Of a stretch of 64,000 nt of DNA, positions 46,286-57,282 are shown piece after piece. The number at the start of each line of letters is the position of its first letter. Positions within the stretch are counted from its first letter, which is position 1. The notes under the pieces are model-generated. The model was given only the letters and a program-made list of their open reading frames with translations, searched no databases and was not told the origin of the DNA. The DNA comes from Nemertoderma westbladi (Eukaryota; Xenacoelomorpha; Nemertodermatida; Nemertodermatidae). A program made the position numbers and the translations under genes. The stretch is taken from NCBI GenBank assembly GCA_032718475.1, contig JAUCBJ010005712.1:1-64000 (forward strand). The letters are read 5' to 3'.

Positions 46286-46411
46286 GTTACAGAGCTGGAA
46301 GAACAGAATACAGAGTTGAAAGAAAATATCAATGGGTTTAGTGACCAAGTAAAAGATATAAATACAAACCTAACTATCCAAGTCGATGTAAATAATGAGC
46401 TAAAGAACGAT
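46286..46411 (+). CDS. FREP-like coiled-coil exon 3
   Basis: 42 codons (VTELEEQNTELKENINGFSD...) between ttcctaacag and gat|gttagt. The heptad-like pattern with Leu/Ile/Val and charged residues indicates a coiled coil for oligomerisation. It is nearly identical to the next exon. Confidence 0.7.
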
Positions 46412-46533
46412 GTTAGTTTCTTAACCAGTAATCATTTGTAACATAATTATTTGTTAAATTTAACTTCATACGATTTCATAGATATTGTAAGCGAGTTGAA
46501 TTAATAAAAATTTATAAAAATATTTCCTAACAG

Positions 46534-46659
46534 GTTACAGATTTGGAACAACAGAATACAGAGTTGGAAGGAAATATTACACGGTTGAATGACCAAGTAA
46601 AAGATATAAATACAAACCTAACTGACCAAGTCGATGTAAATAATGAGCTAAAGAACGAT
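46534..46659 (+). CDS. FREP-like coiled-coil exon 4
   Basis: 42 codons (VTDLEQQNTELEGNITRLND...), the same length and splice sites as exon 3, sharing the downstream intron start as well. It is a recent tandem exon duplication, and its 126-bp length keeps the frame whether present once or twice. Confidence 0.7.
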
Positions 46660-47227
46660 GTTAGTTTCTTAACCAGTAATTATTTGTAACATAATTATTT
46701 GCCGTGTTGAAGTCCTTCAGTTTTATTATTATGTTTTTATTTATTTGTATGGAATTAATTTCTCACTACCAAATCGCCAGGCCGACATATTTCCTAACTT
46801 TATATCGCAGTACGACATTATTTCTCAGTATGTCCCTACGCCATATATTTACTATGTATTTCAGTATATCCAGTATGTCACAGCGTCATTATTAGGTTGT
46901 TCTAGAAAGTTTAAGTGCAAAACTACAAATAATTCCCCACAAATAAATAAAATTAGATTCGCCGTTGTTCCTAATTACCACATTAAATCTTTTACGTCCC
47001 TCGTTTTATTATTTCACTAAACAAAATCACTCGTGCCGTAACGCTATAATGTGCTATTTTATTAGCAACGACGTAATATAGTTAGTATTTAATTGCTCTA
47101 AATGTTGGGTCGAAATGCCGGCGTTTAATGATTTCCCTAGAGAAATCCAACCCAACCACTGATCAGATGTGTGCAGAGGATTTACAGAATTTAATAAACA
47201 ATTTCAATTAATAATATTTCCTAACAG

Positions 47228-47513
47228 GTTACAGAGTTGAAAGAGTTCGTTTCCATGTTACATGATACAGAGATAGTGAATTCATCCATTACATTGTATC
47301 AGCTAATGGCTCCTCGGCTAATAAAGCAGAAAGATGAGTTGAAGATTCAACAAAGAGTTGATGGATCTGTTGACTTCTATCGAAACTGGGATGAATATGT
47401 TGAAGGATTTGGCGTCCCGAATACCAACTTTTGGTTGGGATTGGAGACGATCCACAAGCTGAGTAAAAACGGGGTGAAGTTGAGAGTCGATTTGTGGTTC
47501 ACTGGAAGGGGGT
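47228..47513 (+). CDS. FREP-like fibrinogen exon, left part
   Basis: Acceptor ttcctaacag, then VTELKEFVSMLHDTE, a linker, and the fibrinogen fold from about residue 62 (RVDGSVDFYRNWDEYVEGFG). It is cut at 47513 by the inserted element. Reading into the element gives a stop after a few codons. Confidence 0.8.
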
Positions 47514-49337
47514 CACCCTGGGGCTGAATACAGATTTAGTCGAAAAAATTAGCCCAAGAATTTGGGTTATATTTTGTGACTCTTTGACCCAAAACGATCC
47601 GATTTCGCGAAAAATAAAAAAAAATTATCGAAGAAAATTTTATTTATAAGTAATTTAATATTTATTTAATACTTATAAATATTAGTGACCAATCACTTAA
47701 TTAACCCATGGATATATCATGGAAATTTGGAGTCTGTGTGTTAAAGTAATGCAAAAAAACAAAAATGTAAAAAAATTTATCGATATATATTTTAGTTATT
47801 AATAATTTATTAATTATTTAATACTAAAAAGTATTAATTTCTGAAAATGAATTAGCCCATGGATAAAACAAAATAAAATTGAGTCTATGTGTTAAAGTAA
47901 TTCAAAAAATCGAAAAAGTTTAAAAAAACATCGATATATATTTTAGTTATTGATGTTTAATAATTATAAATATTAATAATTAATTATTAGTAGTGTTATT
48001 TAGGTGTGTATGGGATGTGTGGGTGGTTGGTTGCATTATAAGAAATTGAAACGAAATAATTAAAACATAAATCTGGCATATAGTAACTTTCATACATTCT
48101 CAAATTATAAATAGTATGATGATATGCTGAATGCCAACCAAGTATGTTGTGTAGAACAAATACTCCCCCCCCCAGACAATCACTACCTGCTTTATTATTT
48201 ATCAAACACAATTACATATATTAAATCCCACCCACTCCAGATGCCCAGCAACAGCAGGGCAAACATACAATAGCTGCCTCTACTCCTGTCTACCTATCAG
48301 TATTAATTTACAATGTATCTGGCAGGCAGGAGGCCATTGGCATTTTGGTCATAAATCATTATTGTTTTGAGTTTAAATTTAATCAATTATTTCTTTATTT
48401 TGTATGTCTCCACGTCTCCATTAGAGATTACATAACAGGTGTGGGTGTGCGTGCATGGTTTTTACAAAATTATAAATATACAATAGTGATGTTTAATACT
48501 TGTAAAAATTATTCCAATTAATGTAATGTTTCCTTTAATATTTAATATATATATTCCTTTACTATCGATACATTCAGACTTTCAGACTAGTTCCTGGTAA
48601 AAATACAAGGTACCCTTGATACACCCAAAGTACTCTGAACATCTGTTACGAGCCGTTCAAGAATATAACTCTAAACATTTGTAAATAAACTAAAGTATTA
48701 TTAATAATGTACAATAAATATTAATATTGTTAAATAAATATAAATCAATTTTATAATATATGTATATTTTTAATAAACTTCAGTTTTCTGCATTAGTATA
48801 ATGATATTCCATGTACACATATTTTAATAATTATTGAAAATAATGATTATTAAAATACTAATTTATATTTATAATTATTTATAATAAGTAAATATCAATA
48901 CTTAAAATATATTATATCGTTATTTTTTTTTAATTTTTGGATTTTTCGCATTACTTTAACATATAGACACCATTTTTTCTTTCCAAATCCATGGGCTAAT
49001 TTATTTTTGAAAACTAATATTTGTTAGTATTAAATAATTATTAAATTACTAATAACTAAAATATATATCGATAAATTTTTTTACATTTTTGTTTTTTCGC
49101 ATTACTTTAACACATAGACTCCAAATTTCCATGATATATCCATGGGCTAATTAATTTATTGGTGACTAATATTTATAATTATTAAATAAATATTAAATTA
49201 CTTATAAATAAAATTTTCTACGATAATTTTTTTTAATTTTTCGCGAAATCGGATCGTTTTGGGTCAAAGAGTCACAAAATATAACCCAAATTCTTGGGCT
49301 AATTTTTTCGACTAAATCTGTATTCAGCCCCAGGGTG
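47514..49337. mobile_element. Non-autonomous long-inverted-repeat DNA transposon
   Basis: 1824 bp. Both ends carry CACCCTGGGGCTGAATACAG in opposite orientation, and the inverted similarity continues for about 450-480 bp into each side. Flanks are gggt on both sides (47510-47513, 49338-49341). Each arm contains its own internal repeats (attagcccatgga, gtctatgtgttaaagtaat). The central 850 bp is AT-rich without a transposase. The exon on either side is unaltered, so insertion is recent. I do not recognise the superfamily. Confidence 0.88.
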
Positions 49338-49341
49338 GGGT

Positions 49342-49715
49342 ATGTAGATCCCAATGATTGGGACAATTATGATACAAAGATTTACACCAACGAACACCGA
49401 TACGCGGAATACGACAACTTCTCTATCGGATCAGCTGCAACTAATTACACCCTACATGTATCCGGTTACCATGGTACTGCTGGTGACTCATTGGAGATGA
49501 ACAACGGGTCTCCATTCTCTACCAAAGACCGCGATAATGACGGGTGGGGCTCCGTCAACTGCGCCGTACAACGTACTGGGGCGTGGTGGTACAAGGACTG
49601 CGGGGGCAGTAACTTGAACGGAGAATATGGTGGGGGGGATTGGAAAGGACCTCATTGGGCTCATTTTACTGGAGGGAGTCCGGCTTCTCGAGTTGAAATG
49701 AAGATTTGGATTTAG
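49342..49715 (+). CDS. FREP-like fibrinogen exon, right part
   Basis: It continues the fibrinogen domain (YVDPNDWDNYDTKIYTNEHR...) to the stop at 49713. It includes the Ca-binding-type segment STKDRDNDGWG, the cysteine pair in NCAVQRTGAWWYKDCGG, SNLNGEYGGGDWKGPHWAHF and the end VEMKIWI. It is longer than the canonical domain at YGGGDWKG. Confidence 0.85.
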
Positions 49716-50371
49716 TAAAACTGTAAGTTTTATATAAAATTACTAAATAATTTCAATAGAGTTGCGTTGGAAACTAACTTTTATATTTAATTACAAATAA
49801 TATAAAAAATTAATTATAAAAAATAATAATAAACAATATTATAATATAATATAAATATAAATGAAATATATGATATAATATATTTTGCTGAATAGTTAAT
49901 AATAATAATTAATAATAATGAGTTCCGGAATAAATATCGTTTTTTACTATAAAATTATTGACTTTAACGTTTTTATTATTTATTTTGCAGTTTGAATTCC
50001 CAATGAGTTTTAGAAGAGACTGAATCTTGGCTATTCTGCTATATGTTACCAGTTTATATGTGTGATGGTTATGGGTTATTGGTTTATGTTGGTTAATATT
50101 TACAATATATTAATAAATTATAGTTGCAATAACTTAACTTTATTTACTTAACTTGCTGTTAGACCAGGAGGGGCCGGTTGCATATAAATCAACCTTAGCT
50201 AAGGTGCACCTTAACTCATAAGTGTTGCCTTAAATATTTCAACATCCGTATCAGTTGTCTGCCTAATATTACCTAATATATTTTATAGAAACATTTTGAG
50301 AACGTCGGAGGAGGTCCGATAGCAAAATTAGTACTTTTCAAAATCTAATTGGTTACAATTTACTGGATATA
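49716..50371 (+). other. 3' untranslated region and flank of the FREP-like gene
   Basis: A donor act|gtaagt lies at 49730 and an acceptor ttttgcag at 49983-49990, so the 3' UTR appears to be spliced. AATAAA lies near 50111. The rest is AT-rich. Confidence 0.5.
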
Positions 50372-50505
50372 ATCCGGCTTCTCGAGTTGAAATGAAAATT
50401 TGGATTTAGTAAAACTGTAAGTTTTATATAAACTTACTGAATAATTTCAATAGAGTTGCGTTGGAAACTAACTTTTACATTTAATTATAAAATTAATTTT
50501 TATTC
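50372..50505 (+). pseudogene. Duplicated 3' end of the FREP-like exon
   Basis: ccggcttctcgagttgaaat...ggatttagtaaaactgtaag repeats 49679-49735 with the stop, the donor and about 60 bp of intron. Nothing of the upstream domain is present, so it is a leftover of a tandem duplication. Confidence 0.75.
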
Positions 50506-51717
50506 TACCTAAACTAACTAAGGCTAACTAAAAGCCAGTAGTGTAGCCAGTAGTGTAGTTGGGTCCCTCCCCATTGAGCGAACAGCTTTGCTTACAGTCT
50601 GAGAGAGAGAAATTCCAGCCCCTAAATGTCATTATTATTAACCTATAAAACATTTGAACGGCCCAGTGCTTATAATTCAATCAGCTTGTGTCCCACCTAA
50701 CATAGCAGTGAGTACGGTAACCCTTTAGATATTCCCATAGATTTCACTGGAAAGAGCTATTCAGCTGTCGGTCTAATACATTACTATGTTTGCTTTCTTT
50801 CTGGGATTGATTGAGATAGTGATAAACTTATTGGCAAGTAATGGACTTCTGTGCAGTTTGGGCTTAACCATTCAATCAATAGTAGTAGCTTACTAGGCCA
50901 TCATGAGCAATCAAAGCAGATGTTTCTATCATTGAGTCTATGGCAATTTTCGGGCTTTAAGGCTATTTTTCGAAATAAAAAAAAAGATAGATAAAGATAG
51001 ATTGGAAAATATAATTTTTTTCGAAACTTTTTTGTCCACATCCTGGGGTTGAGCTGCGTCGATTGATATAACTTTCATTGACGGACGAGCTATAGCTTCT
51101 GAGGAGTTCACCCGATATACATACGTACATACATAGTGAAAACTTTTACAGTAATAATTCCTAACGGTCTTCTAATAACAAATATGATATGATAACTTTT
51201 GCTGAAAAGTTACATTTTTATTACTTCAACATTTTTCTTATTTATTTTGCAGTTTGATGTCGGATATTTCCAGCTATTAACTCAATGTATCAATATGTGT
51301 TAAATATAAATCTTGGTCTATTTATCTATTATTATTATACATTGCCACGGTGAGGGGTTTATTGTGACAGCTATTTGGTTCAATACAGTATTATATTACT
51401 TTCTAGTGCTGGATATAGGTACGATCTAGGATGAGGTTTATTGTTTTGATTATACTCAGTTCGATTACTATTACTTGTTTATATACATTGTTGCCACAAT
51501 TGACGCATGGCGTCCTGATATGGTAACTCGAGTGGGATACCCGACCAATTCTTAGAATTTATTATTTTTTGTACATTTGATATTGGAATTATTTATTCTA
51601 CCCTCTTAAGATGCGTATTTTTGCTTACGGCCACACAATGTCCAATACATTCCATACTATTCCTTTACACTTACCGGTATTGACTCATGTCCTGTAGGAA
51701 TAACATCTGCGAACGTA
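50506..51717. other. Spacer with a second copy of the UTR exon
   Basis: At 51241-51253 ttattttgcagtttga repeats the acceptor of the FREP-like 3' UTR exon (49982), so the duplicated unit includes the intron. No gene is seen; the remainder is AT-rich with tacatacgtacatacat at 51120. Confidence 0.45.
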
Positions 51718-51880
51718 AACAAATCTACAAACGACCCAATCCCTATATTATCTCTAGTCAAATTAGCTGCTGAACCTTTAGCATTTTACCTGTCTGAATA
51801 TTTCAATGCATTTATATCAGCCCAGTCCTTCCCTGACTCAATGAAAATCATGAACGTGACGATTGGAACGAACAAATTGG
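51718..51880 (+). pseudogene. LINE reverse-transcriptase fragment
   Basis: Open stretch reading NDPIPILSLVKLAAEPLAFY, then LSEYFNAFISAQSFPDSMKI. It corresponds to the RT segment IP..LLK..A..IA..L...FN.S...G.FPD..K. No other RT motif adjoins it. Confidence 0.65.
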
Positions 51881-52039
51881 TGTCTGGGTACCCGTTGAGT
51901 GACCCTACCCTGCGGGGGGAAGGTGAGCTCTGTTCCCGGGCGACAGCAGGAGGTCCCTAAAGGGGGGGAGTGGGGTTAAAACTCGACCTCCACTTCCCAG
52001 AGCCTCTGACTCCATCGGTGGATCGAGTCTACCTCCTAA

Positions 52040-52312
52040 ATTCATGAAGAGACTACCATCGACTACGATGACACGATCCTTAACCACACCAGGCCCCAGA
52101 AGGAGAACGAGGACGAGATTTTCAAGGGTCTGAGAGAAGACATCAAAAAGATGTTCGGGAAGTCTCAAACGATGAAACCAGGAGAGATAAGTAGATATTT
52201 GAGTAAAATAAACTACCATTTATACATGGTAACTCAAATAAGTGAACCACATAAAATCTCAACCATGAGACAATATATTAAGGGTAAAATAGGGAAGGTG
52301 AACTCGATTTAA
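52040..52312 (+). pseudogene. Unassigned open stretch, gag-like
   Basis: 90 codons open to TAA at 52310, without a plausible start. It is charged and hydrophilic (EIFKGLREDIKKMFGKSQTM...RYLSKINYHLYMV). No family recognised. It precedes the relic's charged repeat, which would fit an N-terminal gag segment. Confidence 0.3.
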
Positions 52313-52529
52313 AGTTAACAGTAGGAGGTCAGTTGATACGCAGTCCTACCCAGGTGGAAACGGAAGGATTAAATCCTGAAGATTCCATCAGCAAAGTGGA
52401 AGAATGTAAGATTGAGGGGAGTATCTGTGAGTCAATAGCATCATCAGTTGTGGCTCGAAAAAATAAATCCATAGAGGAACGTGAGAAAGGAAAGAATAAG
52501 TAAAGAAGTAAAGAAGAGTAAAGAGAATT

Positions 52530-52768
52530 AATGAGAAACAAAAAACGAACGTGAATGGGAGGAACGTGAATGTGAATGGGAGGAACGTGAACGTGAATGG
52601 AAGGAGCGCGAATGTGAATGGGAGGAACGTGAACGTGAATGGAAGGAGCGCGAATGTGAATGGGAGGAACGTGAATGTGAATGGGAGGAACGTGAATGTG
52701 AATGGGAAGAGCGTGAACGTAAACGTGAACGTGAGCGTGAACAGCAGGAATATGAAGTAAGGAAGTAG
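52530..52768 (+). repeat. Repeat encoding Glu/Arg-rich helix
   Basis: Units of 18 bp and multiples (gaacgtgaatgtgaatggga) give EREREWKERECEWEE in one frame, a single charged alpha-helix pattern common in Gag coils. All unit lengths are multiples of three. Confidence 0.6.
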
Positions 52769-53710
52769 AAGTCAAGAGGGAAGAACTAATAGCATTAGAG
52801 GAACAGATGCATAAAACAGGGAGAGCCAGCGTGTAGGGAAGAATATATGGCGATCCTAGCAGCAACCAAAATTAAAAAAAAATCATAAGTAAATCTAGAG
52901 AGGCGCCAATATTATAAACCAGACCGGGTAATAGTCCCATAAAAAGAGACGGTGAGTTATTACCTGGGGTTAATTACCTAACAGGTGGAGACATATTAAC
53001 TGGAAAAACGACCAATAACGAAAAGGCGACGAATATTAATGACCACATTATATTACACCAAAATAATTATTTTAAAGAACCTAATAATAATATAAACAGT
53101 TAGGAATACTCAAAAAATTTAAAGTACACGCAATAGCAGGGTTGTCACCAATACAGTAGGAGGGACATATGTCAACTGTAGAACAAACCCTCTAACGGTA
53201 CGTACACGTACAGTAAGTGATTCTATAATTAGTTGGATGGCAGCTGCAGCACAAGCTGATACATGTATACAAATGGGAACACGTCCAGAGTACTCGCGGC
53301 AAACTATGGGAAGGCAACCTAACCAGGATGTTGGACCATATCAGGCCGAAAATTATGTTTCCAGTGGACGATAGAGTCACCAGCATTCTATGGGAATCCA
53401 ACGGGAGAACCACCCCAGATAGAGTGTAATCGGGTTGTACACACAGAAGTCGCGGCACAACACGGGCATACAACAGTAAACCCAAATTGCAATGTGTATA
53501 TGAGTATTACCCCGGAACTGTAAGGAGGGCAGACATCCCATAGCAGCCCTTATATGTGCACGATGGGAGCAGAGCACACCAATATAACGCAGTATAACAT
53601 TTTTTATTATTGATAGTAACAATGTGTTGGCTAGCTGCATTTTTCGAGGTGTTTGTTTTTATACATTTATTATAGGAAGGGATCTAGGGGTCTTAACCTC
53701 GAATGTTTTA
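52769..53710. other. Decayed stretch of the old relic
   Basis: Short open pieces only. I could not recognise any domain. Confidence 0.4.
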
Positions 53711-54035
53711 TTGGCGCAATTGTAGGACTAATCCCATCACATGCGTACTTTTTAACCGGGTAGTGTACAAATTTAGGAATCGCGTAATTTTCTTGAAATT
53801 AATATCTCATATCTTTCCCAACGTCTGACATATCATTCCGTACGCGTTTCGACCTTACTGGGTCTCATCAGCGTGGTGTCGGATTCGAACCTGGGACCTC
53901 GAGGTAGAAGCCGATACTACAACCACTAGGCCACAGGTTCTTGAGATATGGAGTATTAATTTCAAAGCCAGCTGCCATTTTAACTTTTACTTAAAAAGTA
54001 CGCATGTGATGTGATTAGTCCTACAATTGCGCCAA
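53711..54035. mobile_element. MITE with 47-bp terminal inverted repeats
   Basis: ttggcgcaattgtaggacta at the left and its reverse complement at the right end, continuing to agtacgcatgtgatg on both sides. TA flanks on both sides (53709-53710, 54036-54037) suggest a mariner-type target. It contains a tRNA-like sequence on the minus strand. Confidence 0.85.
53875..53934 (-). repeat. tRNA-like segment (SINE head) inside the MITE
   Basis: The minus strand reads gtggcctagtggttgtagta with a box A (tggcctagtgg) and, about 35 bases on, box B ggttcgaatcc. It fits a tRNA-derived SINE head. No acceptor stem pairing was found, so it is not a functional tRNA. Confidence 0.65.
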
Positions 54036-54269
54036 TAGTATAACATGGCACACGGAGAGCAACAACATAACCAACAACCAGAAGCCGTTATATAGCGGCG
54101 GTGAACCAAGAGGCCCTTTTAGTGGCAAGTGAAAGAAACTACCCAGTGGGAGCCCTAGAAGTGGCACAGAATGAATAATTATTCGAAATAAATAGGATTA
54201 ACCAACAAACCCATCAGCAACCACAGCAGATTTATAATAGGAATCAGATACACATTAAGACAACATTAA
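54036..54269. other. Relic sequence between MITE and LINE
   Basis: No recognised domain. It ends in an acaacattaag triplication at 54253-54281. Confidence 0.4.
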
Positions 54270-54281
54270 GACAACATTAAG

Positions 54282-54929
54282 ATACATAATTTACCAATTC
54301 AAAATGTAAATACCACAAAATTTCTAGGAATCTGGATAGATAAAAAATTAACTTGGAAAAGCCACTGCGCGTATGTTCTAAAGAAAATTTCAAAATCTTC
54401 AGGTATATTCTTCAAATTACGTCATATTTTACCACAACATATACTAAAACTTCTCTACTGCTCATTGATACAGCCATATATTAACTACGGGATAGTGATC
54501 TGGGGGAACGCCAAAACAACTCATATTAAACCTATCAAACCCAAAATTAATAAATTGTTGAGAGAGATCCCCTTCAGTCACTACCGTAAACATGCACCAC
54601 CACTCTACAGACAACTTAATATACTCCCTATTGAACAACTACACTTCCTAGAAACAGCTAAATTAATGTGGGAAATACACAACAACAAAAAACAAGATTT
54701 TATCACCTCCCTATTCCATCAAACATCTACAGTACACACACACAATACACGATCAACTGCAATTCAAAATTACTACTTAAAACGGACCCGACTGACACAG
54801 ACACACAAATCACTCAAATATCACGGTGCCATTGTCTGGAACGCGTTAGATAATAATATTAAAAAGAGTTTATCGAAAAAATCACTGGGAAATAAATTAA
54901 AAAAAATATTATTACATGAACTAAAATAA
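54282..54929 (+). CDS. LINE ORF2 C-terminus, 5'-truncated copy with open frame
   Basis: About 215 codons open to TAA at 54927. Motifs: TKFLGIWIDKKLTWKSHC (RT thumb, FLG..ID..L.W..H), SLIQPYINYGIVIWGNA, then HYRKHAPPLYRQLNILPIEQ, and HNTRSTAI...YHGAIVWNAL. This is the usual C-terminal part of CR1/L2/Jockey-like LINEs. No catalytic RT residues are present, because the copy is 5' truncated. The intact frame indicates a fairly recent insertion. Confidence 0.8.
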   Translation: MHNLPIQNVNTTKFLGIWIDKKLTWKSHCAYVLKKISKSSGIFFKLRHILPQHILKLLYCSLIQPYINYGIVIWGNAKTTHIKPIKPKINKLLREIPFSHYRKHAPPLYRQLNILPIEQLHFLETAKLMWEIHNNKKQDFITSLFHQTSTVHTHNTRSTAIQNYYLKRTRLTQTHKSLKYHGAIVWNALDNNIKKSLSKKSLGNKLKKILLHELK

Positions 54930-55452
54930 CATCGAAACAAAAAACTTATTAAAATAATGACAAATAATAAAAGTCAATTCATAAAAAAAAAAAAAAAATA
55001 AAGAATAAATCTCATATAAAACGAAATTTAAAAATAATAATAACAATAACAATTGCTAAGCATTATTAATGTTAAAATAATATAACAAATAAATATGGTA
55101 AAAATCAGGCTAATATATCTATTTTATATCAAAACAAAGTTATAAGAATAAAAATGGCATACTTGGTTGGAAAGACGAGCCATAAACCCCTTACCCCACC
55201 GTAACCCCCCCCCCCCCCCCCCCCCCCCATCCAATTGGATGATGAAAGGAGTTGGCTACACTAGCCCGCGCTACAGCCAACTCTTCTCAAAGCTCAACCC
55301 CCAAAATCAAAAAAAAAAAACATCACATCAACATTATCCATAAAAATTAAAAAAACTTACTTACCCACTAGTAGTGATTGTATGATTATAAATGTTAATG
55401 TTCTTTGAGTCAACCAATTGCGATAAATAAATAGAAATAAAAAAAAAAAAAA
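54930..55452 (+). other. LINE 3' UTR and tail
   Basis: It contains poly-A patches, a 24-base poly-C run (55205-55228), a gagttggcta/tagccaactc inverted pair (55250-55285), and ends with gataaataaatag followed by A-runs. Confidence 0.55.
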
Positions 55453-56309
55453 TACAGGAAGAATGGATAGATTACAGCCATAGAAAAGAACAAAGACATA
55501 CAGCAACATTTAGGAGTAGCACACCAATTTCCGAAACGACAAGAGATTAATCAGAATATAACAGGAGCTGGCACAATTAGATATCCAACCATAGGAGAAT
55601 GGAAAGTGGACCAGAAAATACCAATTTTGGAAAAGAGCAATCAACGGCAGGAAAAACAGCCACAGTCATTGAATATCAACGAACATGTAGGCACACTGGC
55701 AGGAATTACCCGACGAGAAACCTTTCGAGTTCACTTTGAACGCTCATATCTCAGCTATTTTTCAACGAAATTCAAATTATATTACCTATTTGGAATCCTA
55801 TTGGAACCAACAAATCACTATAAGGTTGAAGAATAACTGGAGTATAACTGGAGACACCTTTTTTAAACGCTTGTAGCTAAAGATTGAAAGCAAAAATAAA
55901 AATTCTGGCTCACCCAGGAAGGAGGTGAAACTATCTTTGTTTAAAATTTCATGCAATCTCATTAAGATTTGTAGAAAAAAAAATTTTTTTTTGGGGGGGG
56001 GGGGGGGGGGCAGGTACCTGAATCTGAATAACGAAATTATATTCCAGGACATGGTGTAGGCCTATATGGAGAAGAATAATTACCAAGTGATAATAAGACC
56101 AAGGAAGCAAAGAAGGAGGAGAAATAAAAAGATAGGGAATTAGCAATACGTGTATAGTTACCACAGTTAGTAGTCGTACAAGTGAGATGCGAACAGAAAC
56201 AGTATAAAACCCCGCAAGCGCATTCAGAATAAAGCGAATTCATGTCAGATGCTATCGACACCCGACGACAGACAGCCATACGCTGAGAGAATGTATAGCC
56301 TGGAAATAG
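55453..56309. other. Decayed stretch after the LINE, with poly-G run
   Basis: An open piece at 55606-55833 (MDQKIPILEKSNQRQEKQPQ) belongs to no family I know. An 18-base G run lies at 55993-56010, after a run of T. No gene is assigned. Confidence 0.4.
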
Positions 56310-56926
56310 TTTTCACCCAGTGACGACGATTGGGATTATATATTCCGACATGGGCATTTAGCCAAAGGATGTAGAGAGAAAGGGAACAACAACTTTAGAA
56401 ATAATACAATTAGAATGCAGACATCTACTGGAATTACAGAGGAGACCGATTATATGTCGGTAATAATGAACAGAGAGGAAGATCTAGAGAAAGAGACTAC
56501 AGCGGAAGAAATAATTATTCAGACTATAATATCAATTATTCGAACAACAGGATAAATTATTCAGATGCTAGGAGTTACTCAAATGACAGAAGTAATTATT
56601 CAGATTATATGAGAGATTATTCATGTGACTATAGACGGGACTATGTTAACGAACAGAGGAGAGATTATTGGAGTAGAGAGATGCAAAGGGAAGACGAACC
56701 ATCACGGCAAAACCCACAGAACAGAGATACTTATTGTGAAACAATTACGAAACGAGTGGGAACATGTACTTCAGTAACCAAGCGAACTGTGTACTTAAAA
56801 ATAGTACCAGTATTATTAATTTCGGATAGAAATAAACGAGGAATAACAACCTACGCGTTATTAACTCGAGGGGGCGTCATCGACACGACAGAAATTAGTG
56901 ATAGACTCCGACTTCAGGGAAAATAA
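56310..56926 (+). pseudogene. Relic gag zinc knuckle and retropepsin
   Basis: Near 56345 a decayed knuckle reads FRHGHLAKGCREKGN (two cysteines lost). Further on, open from 56609 to the stop at 56924, YLKIVPVLLISDRNKRGITT then YALLTRGGVID...ISDRLRLQGK matches a DUF1758-type protease whose LLDSGS has become LLTRGG, so the catalytic Asp is gone. Confidence 0.6.
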
Positions 56927-56940
56927 ATTATAATGAATTT

Positions 56941-57282
56941 AGAAGTAGTAGGAAATAGAATAGAAAAAGTTCCTCACGATTGGTTGACGTTAATATATCG
57001 AGTGTTTTGAGACAATGGAAGAACGAAGAAGCCTTAGGAAGGGTCCATGGGCGAAATAAACCGAATAATATAATTAATTATTATAATAATTCATTTACTA
57101 TTCATTCATGTAAATAGAGAGTAGAGAACATGTCAAATATACAGAATATATAATTATTTACAAATAAAAAAATAAATATTGACGCTAAATAAACATATAT
57201 TATCTAAAATTATTGATATACTATAAATTATTTTATACCGATCTACTGTACTGTATTCCTATAAATTATTTTATACCGATCT
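56941..57282. other. AT-rich end of block 1
   Basis: No gene. ataaattattttataccgat occurs twice (57224 and 57262), the second copy ending at the adapter. Confidence 0.5.

Larger units (their letters stand above)
44136..49715 (+). pseudogene. Fibrinogen-related protein (FREP-like) gene, interrupted by a transposon
   Basis: Six coding exons: signal peptide, a 29-bp exon, two coiled-coil exons of 126 bp each, and a fibrinogen-like exon broken into 47228-47513 and 49342-49715 by an inserted element. Products of this type are secreted lectins that bind microbial surfaces. The fibrinogen domain has DGSVDFYRNWDEYVEGFG, NFWLGLETIHKL, FSTKDRDND and GAWWYKDC...SNLNGEYGG. It lacks the usual first 40-50 residues with the first cysteine pair; KIQQRV directly precedes DGS. 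Removing the insert and one target copy joins the frame exactly. The 29-bp exon does not fit phase with the next one, so it may be skipped or mutated. The allele shown cannot make a normal protein. Confidence 0.8.
52040..56940 (+). mobile_element. Old LTR-retrotransposon relic (probably BEL/Pao), with nested insertions
   Basis: Degenerate gag-like stretches, a charged coil, a decayed zinc knuckle and a decayed retropepsin occur in element order on the plus strand. No LTR was identified. It is interrupted by a MITE (53711-54035) and a LINE 3' end (to about 55452). No RT or integrase is left before the adapter at 57283. Confidence 0.5.
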
